Below are positions 57,807 to 64,000 of a stretch of 64,000 nucleotides of DNA, one piece after another. The DNA is taken from positions 32,764 through 96,763 of the forward strand of contig NZ_JADQTO010000034.1 in the NCBI RefSeq assembly GCF_015704865.1, in the 5' to 3' direction. How positions within the stretch are numbered: the first letter of the stretch is position 1; each line of letters starts with the position of its first letter. The translations under genes were made by a program, and so were the position numbers. A model generated the notes under the pieces. The model ran no database searches. It saw only the letters and a program-made list of their open reading frames with translations, and was not told the DNA's origin. The DNA comes from Actinoplanes aureus. Its GTDB lineage: Bacteria > Actinomycetota > Actinomycetes > Mycobacteriales > Micromonosporaceae.

Positions 57807-59606
57807 TTACAGCCTAAGCGAGCGAGCGTCATCCGAACGGTCAGTTACCGATAGGCGAACGGTCGAGTCTTGCCCGGATGCGGCGGTCTCTGCCCTGGTG
57901 AGGAGGCCGGCAAAACGCGCGGCGCCACGAACCGGTGACACCCAGTCGCCGACGGTTTCCACCAAGCGGGTGTCCGGCTGCTCCAGCCACGCCAGGATCC
58001 GCTCCGTCTCCTCGGCCGAGGCGGCCGGCACCGGACCCGATCCGCCGAGGACCGTCTCCGCGGTCAGCCGTGCCGCGTCCAGAGTCGGCCGTGGATGCTC
58101 GCGGGGCGGCGACGTGGCCGCTGCGGCCAGCCGACCGCGCCGGACCACCACGATCTCCCAGCCACCCTTGCCGTCGCGCCGGGCGGCGACCACCTCGGTG
58201 AGCCGGGTCAGCGCGTCCAGCCGCTGCATCCGGATCAGGGCGCGCAGCAGGGCGATCAGGCGGGATCGGACGACCGCCGCCTCCTCGTAACGCTGCCGGT
58301 CGGAGAGCGTGTCGATCCGCCCCAGGATCGCGGCGATGACCGGACCCGGGTCGCCCGTGGTGGCGGTCCGGAAGGGAAGGGCGGCGCGTACGTCGTACTC
58401 CTCCGGGGTGATCTCGTGCTCGCAGGGTGCCGGGCACCGGCCCAGCTCGGCCAGCGCGCAGGCCGGCGTCTTCGAGCGCAGCGAGAGCTTGTGATTGCAC
58501 TGCCGCAGCGGCACCGCGTCGTAGACGCCGGCGGCGGCCAGCTCGGCGGTCCGCCGTGAGGTGAACGGGCCCAGATAGGTCGCCCCGTCGTCGGCGAAGC
58601 GGCGCACCACCGACAACCGCGGGTACGCCTCCGCGGTCAGTTTCAGCCAGACCACCCGCTCCGGGAACTTCGACCGCCGGTTGTACGGCGGCGCGTGGGC
58701 CGCGATCATCCGCAGCTCGCGGACCTCGGCCTCCAGCGAATGGGCGCACTCCACCGCCTCGACCCGGACCGCGGCGGTGAGCATCTCGGAGATCCGCGCC
58801 CGTTTCTCGGCGGCGGTGAAATAGCTGCGCACCCGGGTGGCGATGTCCTTCGACTTGCCGACGTAGAGCGGCCGGTCGTCGGCGGCGCGGAACAGGTAGA
58901 CGCCGGGCACGTGCGGCAGCCCGTCGGCCAGATGCCGCTGACGGCGCTGCGCCGGGGTGACCGCCTTGGCGAACTCGATCGCGTCGCCCAGGGTCTGCAC
59001 CTTGAAGCTGCCCAGCCGCTCGATCAGCCCGTGCAGCACGTCGACCGTGGCCTTCGCGTCGTCGAGCGCGCGGTGGGTGGGCGTCACCGTGGACCGGAAG
59101 AAGTGGGCGAGGGTGCCCAGCTTGCGGTTGGGCACCTCGTCGCGGGTCAGCGCTCGGCGGGCCAGCGCCGCGGTGTCCAGGACCCGGATCTGTGGCCACG
59201 GATAGCCGTGGCGGGCGCAGGCCGCCTTGAGGAAGCCGACGTCGTAGGGAGCGTTGTGGGCGACCAGCACGGCACCGCGCAGGAACTCCAGCAGGCTCGG
59301 CAGGACCGTCTCGATCGATGGGGCGGGCCGCAGCATCGCCTCGGTGATGCCGGTCAGGACGGTGATGAACGGCGGGAGCGGCGCGCCGGGGTTGACCAGG
59401 GTCGCGAACTCGCCGAGCCGCTCACCCGCGCGCACCTTGACCGCGCCGATCTCGGTGATGCCGGCGCCGTCCGGCGCGCCGCCGGTCGTCTCCAGGTCGA
59501 GCACCACGAACGTGGTGTCCGCCAGCGACCGCGCCGCCGGGTCCACCGAGCCGTCGGCGGCCAGCAGCGTGTCCAGAGTGCCCTGCACATACGCCGGATG
59601 TGTCAC
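57807..59606 (-). CDS. DnaQ-type exonuclease fused to UvrC-like GIY-YIG domain
   Basis: 599 residues. About 35-200 is a DEDDh 3'-5' exonuclease: VVLDLETTGGAPDGAG, VAHNAPYDVGFL, and HRALDDAKAT as the DEDDh acidic set. About 210-290 is a GIY-YIG nuclease: GVYLFRAADDRPLYVGKSKDIATRV. A Cys-containing region (CNHKLSLRSKTPACALAELG) and a helical tail follow. The exonuclease-GIY-YIG pairing is known in actinobacteria (Rv2191 type) and points to DNA repair. The GTG at 59606 lies 8 nt after a TAGTGT -10; a GTG at 59618 overlaps that -10. Confidence 0.92.
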   Translation of the reverse strand: MTHPAYVQGTLDTLLAADGSVDPAARSLADTTFVVLDLETTGGAPDGAGITEIGAVKVRAGERLGEFATLVNPGAPLPPFITVLTGITEAMLRPAPSIETVLPSLLEFLRGAVLVAHNAPYDVGFLKAACARHGYPWPQIRVLDTAALARRALTRDEVPNRKLGTLAHFFRSTVTPTHRALDDAKATVDVLHGLIERLGSFKVQTLGDAIEFAKAVTPAQRRQRHLADGLPHVPGVYLFRAADDRPLYVGKSKDIATRVRSYFTAAEKRARISEMLTAAVRVEAVECAHSLEAEVRELRMIAAHAPPYNRRSKFPERVVWLKLTAEAYPRLSVVRRFADDGATYLGPFTSRRTAELAAAGVYDAVPLRQCNHKLSLRSKTPACALAELGRCPAPCEHEITPEEYDVRAALPFRTATTGDPGPVIAAILGRIDTLSDRQRYEEAAVVRSRLIALLRALIRMQRLDALTRLTEVVAARRDGKGGWEIVVVRRGRLAAAATSPPREHPRPTLDAARLTAETVLGGSGPVPAASAEETERILAWLEQPDTRLVETVGDWVSPVRGAARFAGLLTRAETAASGQDSTVRLSVTDRSDDARSLRL

Positions 59607-59614
59607 GGGCCGGA

Positions 59615-59620
59615 ACACTA
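59615..59620 (-). promoter_or_regulatory. -10 element of the DnaQ-UvrC gene (leaderless type)
   Basis: TAGTGT on the reverse strand, 8 nt before the GTG at 59606. Confidence 0.4.
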
Positions 59621-59664
59621 GAGCGGGGGTACGACAGAAACTCGGCGCGGCCCAGAAAAGATCA

Positions 59665-59678
59665 CTTGCTCCAGCAAG
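59665..59678. promoter_or_regulatory. Short palindrome between the DnaQ-UvrC gene and the NYN gene
   Basis: CTTGCT-CC-AGCAAG, arms of 6 bp, in the divergent promoter region. Possible operator. Confidence 0.3.
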
Positions 59679-59711
59679 CTATTCGGTCGTGCCCGGTGTG
59701 AGAATGGGTAG

Positions 59712-61082
59712 ATGTCCGCGCCGCTGAGCCCCGATGACCGCCCCGTTGAGGAGGCGGCGCTCGCGGATGCCGACTTCACGCCCGAGCCGGTTCTACCGGA
59801 AGGCGTCCGCCAGCGGATCATGACGTTGGCCGCCGCGGCGCTGCCCGGCCTGCCGGCCGACGAGATCCCGGTCGCGCTGCGCCGGGTTGCCCGGTTCGCG
59901 CCGAATCGGCGCGCCCGGCTCGGCGGCCGGGACATCGCCGCGCAACTCGTCGCCGACCCGTTGTTCCGGCAGCGGATCGGCGCCCGGATCGTCACCGAGG
60001 CGGGTGACCTCGGTGCGGCCGTGACCAGCGGCGTCGCCCCGGCCGCGGCGGACCCGGTCGAGGTCGCGGCACTGGCCTACCTGGCCCGGCCGGAGGGCTG
60101 GCGGGCGCTGATCGACGCGGCCGGCGACGCGGTCCGGGCCGAGGCCGACACCGCCGCCGTGGCCGGCCAGATCCGTGCCGCCGAGCAGCGTGCCGCCCGG
60201 GCCGAGCACGACCGGGCGGTGGCCCGGGTGGAGGCGGACAAGCTTCGCGACGAGCTCGCCCGGGTCCGTGAGGAGCTCGGCCAGCTGCGCGAGGAGGCAC
60301 GGACCACGGGCAAGGCGCTGCGCGAGGCGCAGGCGGCGCAGAAGCGAGCGAGCGATCTGCTGGCCACGGAGAAGGGGAGGGCGGCGCGGGCCGCCCTCGA
60401 CCATGAGGCGGAGGTACGCCGGCTGCGCGGTCGCCTGTCCGACGCGGAGGCGGCGGCGGCCACCGGGAAGCAGGCGGCCAAGGACGCCCGGGCGGTCGAC
60501 GACGCCCGCCTCTGGTTGCTGCTCGAGACGATCGGCCAGGCCGCCTCCGGCCTGCGCCGGGAGCTCGCCCTGGGCCCGACCGACAAGCTGCCCGCCGACT
60601 TCGTGGCCGACGCGTCGGCGGACCGCCCCGGCGCGCCGGAACGCTCCCGGGCGCGGGCTCAGGACACCGACGACCCCGGCCGCCTCGACCAGCTGCTCGC
60701 GCTGCCCCGGGCGCACCTGGTCGTGGACGGGTACAACGTGACCAAGCGCGGGTTCGCCGACATGTCCCTGGAGCAGCAGCGCAAGCGGTTGATCACCGGG
60801 CTGGGCGGGATCGCCGCGCAGACCGGTGACGAGATCACCGTGGTCTTCGACGGCGCCGAGCGCGTGCACGGCCTGCCGCCCGCGCCGCGCGGCGTACGGG
60901 TGTTGTTCTCCCGCAAGGGCACCACCGCCGACGAGCTGATCCGGCAGCTGGTCCGGGCCGAGCCGCCCGGCCGCCCGGTCGTGGTGGTCTCCTCCGATCG
61001 GGAGGTGGCGGACGGCGTCCGCCGGCACGGCGCCTACCCGATGGGGGCGGACTCTTTGCTGCGCCGGCTGTCGCGTTCGTAA
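59712..61082 (+). CDS. NYN-domain (YacP-like) protein with coiled coil
   Basis: 456 residues. An N-terminal Ala/Pro-rich segment is followed by a long coiled coil (about 150-270: EQRAARAEHDRAVARVEADK, LRDELARVREELGQLREEAR). A C-terminal NYN domain (about 340-456) shows HLVVDGYNVTKRGF, ITVVFDGAERVHG, TADELIRQLV and VVVSSDREVADGVRR, acidic residues of an RNase-like metal site. Resembles YacP/Rae1-type ribonucleases, possibly acting at ribosomes or in RNA decay (inference). ATG at 59712 with a GAGAAT -10-like element upstream. Confidence 0.9.
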   Translation: MSAPLSPDDRPVEEAALADADFTPEPVLPEGVRQRIMTLAAAALPGLPADEIPVALRRVARFAPNRRARLGGRDIAAQLVADPLFRQRIGARIVTEAGDLGAAVTSGVAPAAADPVEVAALAYLARPEGWRALIDAAGDAVRAEADTAAVAGQIRAAEQRAARAEHDRAVARVEADKLRDELARVREELGQLREEARTTGKALREAQAAQKRASDLLATEKGRAARAALDHEAEVRRLRGRLSDAEAAAATGKQAAKDARAVDDARLWLLLETIGQAASGLRRELALGPTDKLPADFVADASADRPGAPERSRARAQDTDDPGRLDQLLALPRAHLVVDGYNVTKRGFADMSLEQQRKRLITGLGGIAAQTGDEITVVFDGAERVHGLPPAPRGVRVLFSRKGTTADELIRQLVRAEPPGRPVVVVSSDREVADGVRRHGAYPMGADSLLRRLSRS

Positions 61083-61102
61083 AACTGTCGTACCCCTCGC
61101 TT

Positions 61103-61127
61103 AGCGTGATTGTCACCGATGGTGACC
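61103..61127 (+). promoter_or_regulatory. -10 element with overlapping palindrome upstream of the CxxC protein
   Basis: TAGCGT (61103-61108) precedes the palindrome GTCACC-GAT-GGTGAC (61113-61127), which would cover the transcription start. A repressor site is plausible. Confidence 0.35.
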
Positions 61128-61158
61128 GGCGCCGCTGGTCCTCCCCGGAGGAGGGGTA

Positions 61159-61389
61159 ATGATCATCGATTGCGGACGGTGCGTGGAACGCACCGACGAG
61201 TGCACCGGATGCCTGATCAGCGTGCTCAACGAGACGCCCGACGGGATCGCCGATCTGACCGCGGCCGAGCTGCGGGCGATCGAGACGTTCGAGCTCGCGG
61301 GGTTCGAGGTGGAGCTGTTGGAGACGCCACCACCCCCGGCTCCGCCGGTGGTGGTCCCGATGTTCCCGCGCCGCCGCCACGTAGCGTGA
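61159..61389 (+). CDS. Small CxxC protein of unknown function
   Basis: 76 residues. Four Cys near the N-terminus (IIDCGRCVERTDECTGC) as two CxxC knuckles, helix PDGIADLTAAELRAIETFE, then a Pro-rich stretch and a basic tail (FPRRRH). GGAGGAGG 5 nt before the ATG. It sits between the NYN protein and the M48 protease, on the same strand. Metal-binding is likely; function unknown. Confidence 0.78.
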   Translation: MIIDCGRCVERTDECTGCLISVLNETPDGIADLTAAELRAIETFELAGFEVELLETPPPPAPPVVVPMFPRRRHVA

Positions 61390-61497
61390 TCATCATCCGC
61401 TCGGATGGGCCCGGTGCGGGGCGGGTCTGTGTCGTGGTTGCTATTTAGGATGGGCGGTCACAGCCCGATCCGACGCGGGCTTCGAGGGGAGCGGGCG

Positions 61498-61521
61498 ATG
61501 ACACGGGGCGATGACCGGTGA
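61498..61521 (+). other. Seven-codon upstream mini-ORF of the M48 gene
   Basis: GAGGGGAGC precedes an ATG reading MTRGDDR, whose TGA overlaps the GTG of the M48 protease gene (GTGA). It may act as a translational coupler. Confidence 0.35.
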
Positions 61522-62774
61522 CCCCGCGCTTCTGGGCGGTCGGTGCGCTGGTCGTGCTGCTCGCCGGCCTGGCCGTCTTCGTCGTGGCGGCCGTGCCCTG
61601 GCATCGGGCGCCCGCGCCCCGCACCGACCAGCTCGCCGCGCTCGAGCAACTGCCCCGCGAGCAGGTGGCGCGGGCCCGGGCGTTCCACGGTGAGCTGCGC
61701 CCGATGATGTACGTGGGATTGGCGCTCGGCCTGCTGGTGGCACTCGTGCTCGGCCTGACCCCGATCGGTGCCCGGCTGGTCGAGCTGGCCGGCCGGCCGT
61801 TCGGCGACCACTGGCTGGCCCGGGCCGTGCTGGGCGGGCTCGCTGTGGTCCTGGTGACTGAGCTGGCCACCCTGCCACTCGCCGTGTGGCGGCACACCAT
61901 CGTGGTCCGCTACGGGATCTCCACCCAGACCTGGGCCGGCTGGGCAGTCGACCTGCTGAAGTCGTACGCGGTGGGTGCGGTGATCGGCGGACTCGCCCTG
62001 GCCGGCTTCTTCACCGTCACGCACTTCGCGCCCCGCTGGTGGTGGGCGTTCGGCGCGGTGGGCGCGGCCGGCCTGGTGGTGTTGCTCTCGTTCGTGCTGC
62101 CGGTGCTGGTCGAGCCGATCTTCAACCGGTTCACCCCGATGCCCGACGGGCCGCTGCGGACCGAGCTGCTGGCGCTCGCCGAGCGCGACGGCGTCCCGGT
62201 GCGCGACGTGCTGGTCGCGGACGCGTCGCGGCGGACCCGGGCCGTCAACGCGTACGTGTCCGGCCTCGGCCCGACCCGGCGGATCGTCGTCTACGACACC
62301 ATGCTGACCGAGGCCACCCCGGAGGAGGTGGTGTCGGTGACCGCACACGAGCTCGGGCACGCCAAGGACAACGACGTGCTGACCGGCACGATCATGGGCG
62401 CTCTCGGCGCGGCCGTTGCGGTGATCGCCCTCTATCTGCTCGGATCCTGGGGCTGGCTGCTGCGGCTGGCCGGGGTGGACTCTATCGGGGAGCCGCGTGC
62501 GATCGGCCTGCTCCTGGCCGTCACCACGGTCGCCGGGCTGGTGGCCGGTCCGGCTCAGGCCCTGGTGTCCCGGCGCGTCGAGGCCCGGGCGGACAGCCAC
62601 GCCCTCATGCTGACCGGGGACCCGGAGACCTTCGAGGCGATGCAGCGCCGCCTCGGCAGCGTCAACCTCGCCGATCCCGACCCGCCGCACTGGGAGCACG
62701 TCATTTTCGCCTCACACCCGTCCACCGTGCAGCGGATGGCCGCGGCTCGCGCCTTTGCTCGGGGAGCCCGCTGA
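61518..62774 (+). CDS. M48 family metalloprotease (Ste24/CAAX-protease-like)
   Basis: 418 residues, about seven transmembrane helices. HELGH (VTAHELGHAKDNDVLTG, near residue 276) with EARADSHALML as the third ligand. WRHTIVVRYGISTQTWAGW is the Ste24 region. Membrane-bound zinc protease, similar to Ste24 endopeptidases. The start is the GTG at 61518, overlapping a seven-codon ORF. The next gene starts at its stop (TGATG), indicating coupling to the PimB'-like gene. Confidence 0.92.
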   Translation: MTPRFWAVGALVVLLAGLAVFVVAAVPWHRAPAPRTDQLAALEQLPREQVARARAFHGELRPMMYVGLALGLLVALVLGLTPIGARLVELAGRPFGDHWLARAVLGGLAVVLVTELATLPLAVWRHTIVVRYGISTQTWAGWAVDLLKSYAVGAVIGGLALAGFFTVTHFAPRWWWAFGAVGAAGLVVLLSFVLPVLVEPIFNRFTPMPDGPLRTELLALAERDGVPVRDVLVADASRRTRAVNAYVSGLGPTRRIVVYDTMLTEATPEEVVSVTAHELGHAKDNDVLTGTIMGALGAAVAVIALYLLGSWGWLLRLAGVDSIGEPRAIGLLLAVTTVAGLVAGPAQALVSRRVEARADSHALMLTGDPETFEAMQRRLGSVNLADPDPPHWEHVIFASHPSTVQRMAAARAFARGAR

Positions 62775-63919
62775 TGGGGCGTACCCTGCTCGTCACCAAC
62801 GACTTCCCGCCGCGACCCGGCGGCATCCAGCAGTTCGTGCACAACCTGGCCGTGCGCCAGCCGGCCGGTTCGATCGTGGTCTACGCCTCCACCTGGCGTG
62901 GCGCCGCCGAGTTCGACGCCGAGCAGCCGTTCGAGGTGGTCCGCGAGGACACCGGGGTGCTGCTGCCCACACCGGCGGTTGCCCGCCGGGCCGCCGAGCT
63001 GGCCCGGGCGCACGGGTGCGACAGCGTGCTGTTCGGGGCTGCCGCGCCGCTCGGCCTGCTCGCACAGGGGCTGCGCCGCGACGCCGGGGTGGAGCGGGCG
63101 GTCGGCATCACCCACGGCCACGAGATCGGCTGGGCCGCGCTGCCCGGTGCCCGGGCGCTGTTGCGCCGGATCGCCCGCGGCAATGACGTGATCACCTACC
63201 TGGGGGAGTACCAGCGCAGTCGCCTCGATCGGGCCCTGCACGGCCTCACCGACCTGCGCCGGCTCGCCCCCGGCGTGGATGTGGAGACCTTCCATCCCGG
63301 TGTCGACGGCACGGCGATCCGCAAACGCCACGGGCTGGACGGCCGCCCAGTCGTCGTCTGCGTCTCCCGGCTGGTGCCCCGCAAAGGCCAGGACATGCTG
63401 ATCCGGGCCATGCCGCTGATCCGGCGCCGGGTGCCGGGCGCCGCGTTGCTGCTGGTCAGCGGTGGGCCGTACAGGAAGACGCTGGAACGGCTGGCCCGCG
63501 AGCACGACGTCGAGTCCGACGTGGTCTTCACCGGCTCGGTGCCGTGGGCCGAGCTGCCTGCGCACTACGCGGCCGGCGACGTCTACGCGATGCCGTGCCG
63601 CACCAGGGCCGCGGGCCTCGACGTGGAGGGCCTCGGCATCGTCTACCTGGAGGCCTCGGCGACCGGCCTGCCCGTGGTCGGCGGCGATTCGGGCGGTGCC
63701 CCCGACGCGGTCCGCGAGGGCGAGACCGGGTACGTGGTGTCCGGCACCGACGTGACAGCGATCGGCGGCCGGGTCGCCGACCTGCTCGCCGACCCGGAAC
63801 GCGCCCGGGCGATGGGTAAGGCCGGCCGGGCCTGGGTGGAGCGCGAGTGGCGCTGGGAAACCCAGGCGGCCCGCCTCACCGCCCTGCTCAACCCAGGCAC
63901 GCCACCCACCACCACCTGA
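62774..63919 (+). CDS. pimB: GT4 glycosyltransferase, PimB'-like phosphatidylinositol mannosyltransferase
   Basis: 381 residues. TLLVTNDFPPRPGGIQQFVH (N-terminal GT-B loop), GITHGHEIGWAALPG, NDVITYLGEYQRSRL, VVCVSRLVPRKGQDMLIRAM and the sugar-nucleotide-binding EGLGIVYLEASATGLPVVGG all match the PimB' group that adds the second mannose to phosphatidylinositol. GDP-mannose use is inferred from the family. ATG at 62774 overlaps the M48 stop. In mycobacteria the orthologue lies at the same end of this gene block (Rv2188c, from memory). Confidence 0.9.
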   Translation: MGRTLLVTNDFPPRPGGIQQFVHNLAVRQPAGSIVVYASTWRGAAEFDAEQPFEVVREDTGVLLPTPAVARRAAELARAHGCDSVLFGAAAPLGLLAQGLRRDAGVERAVGITHGHEIGWAALPGARALLRRIARGNDVITYLGEYQRSRLDRALHGLTDLRRLAPGVDVETFHPGVDGTAIRKRHGLDGRPVVVCVSRLVPRKGQDMLIRAMPLIRRRVPGAALLLVSGGPYRKTLERLAREHDVESDVVFTGSVPWAELPAHYAAGDVYAMPCRTRAAGLDVEGLGIVYLEASATGLPVVGGDSGGAPDAVREGETGYVVSGTDVTAIGGRVADLLADPERARAMGKAGRAWVEREWRWETQAARLTALLNPGTPPTTT

Positions 63920-63940
63920 CCCGGCTGGCTGTATTAATCG

Positions 63941-64000
63941 GCGCCGCGCCGCGCCGCGCCGCGCCGCGCCGTGCTGTGCTGTGCCGCGCCGCGCCGCGCC
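63941..64000. repeat. In-register pentamer repeat tract (runs off the right edge)
   Basis: Twelve consecutive pentamers of the form GYGCY fill the window end: six GCGCC, two GTGCT, one GTGCC, three GCGCC. Non-coding; continues beyond the window. Confidence 0.85.

Noticed and set aside
1..64000. tRNA or rRNA genes
   Set aside because: No TTCRA-type T-loop with an acceptor stem, and no rRNA-like stretches were found by eye; a tRNAscan run would settle it.
1..64000. CRISPR array
   Set aside because: Tandem repeats exist but none has the regular repeat-spacer alternation, and no cas genes are present.

Overview
The window is a GC-rich, densely coded actinobacterial chromosome segment. GTG starts, leaderless-type promoters and the gene content (type VII secretion component, qcrCAB and ctaC/ctaE/ctaF respiratory genes, PimB'-like mannosyltransferase, DUF4191, DUF3043, NYN-domain protein) suggest Actinoplanes or another Micromonosporaceae. 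That is a judgement from gene content; no database was searched. From memory, the backbone order (DUF4191, lipA, lipB, TIGR01777 epimerase, sucB, pepA, gcvT, cobS/cobT, glycerate kinase, HesB/ErpA, adenosine-kinase-like, ctaC, ctaF, qcrBAC, ctaE, trpD, DnaQ-UvrC nuclease, pimB') resembles the Rv2188c-Rv2219 stretch of Mycobacterium tuberculosis, so most of the window is vertically inherited core interrupted by accessory insertions.

Layout. 1-2.4 kb: 5' part of a type VII secretion eccE gene and an EccA-like AAA+ ATPase carrying an N-terminal beta-helix. 2.7-8.05 kb: DUF4191 membrane protein, a large LuxR-family regulator with a small ORF in front, a 66-residue membrane peptide, then about 0.8 kb of repeat-rich non-coding DNA. 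8.05-12.5 kb: lipA, an aspartyl-tRNA synthetase of archaeal/non-discriminating type behind a translational T-box riboswitch with an Asp GAC specifier, a frameshifted beta-propeller gene, DUF5808 and lipB. 12.6-22 kb: multi-pass membrane protein, epimerase, sucB-lpdA (lipoate-dependent 2-oxoacid dehydrogenase parts, matching the lipA/lipB neighbourhood), pepA and gcvT (also lipoate-linked). 22-24.6 kb: cobS and a cobU-cobT fusion. 24.7-35.9 kb: site-2 protease, aldo/keto reductase, a 1550-residue disordered/TPR/WG-repeat protein, a three-gene ABC-2 exporter, and an XRE-cupin regulator divergent from azlCD. 36-44 kb: DUF3043, murA (TTG start), nadA, glycerate kinase, HesB/ErpA, adenosine-kinase-like protein, P-loop kinase, and a cysteine desulfurase-tusA pair. 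44.2-52.9 kb: aerobic respiration (ctaC, ctaF, trpD, CtaG-like, ctaE, qcrC, qcrA, qcrB). 53-55.9 kb: Lrp-type RAM protein, nucleotidyltransferase, NUDIX protein and repeat DNA with an IS3-type remnant. 55.9-63.9 kb: RelA/SpoT-like protein, DnaQ-GIY-YIG nuclease, NYN protein, CxxC protein, M48 protease and PimB'-like glycosyltransferase.

Most notable non-textbook structures: (i) between the NUDIX gene and the nucleotidyltransferase gene, the first ~48 bp of the nucleotidyltransferase have been tandemly copied into four units that read as three mini-ORFs chained by ATGA overlaps; (ii) the Asp-specific translational T-box; (iii) a structured repeat family shared by 7.65-7.77 kb and 55.45-55.64 kb; (iv) a series of TANNNT-N6..8-start-codon arrangements indicating leaderless transcripts; (v) twin CGTTC-N8-GAAC inverted repeats at the azlC regulator; (vi) 23-bp and 28-bp perfect hairpins. 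No tRNA, rRNA, CRISPR array, intact transposon or phage was seen.
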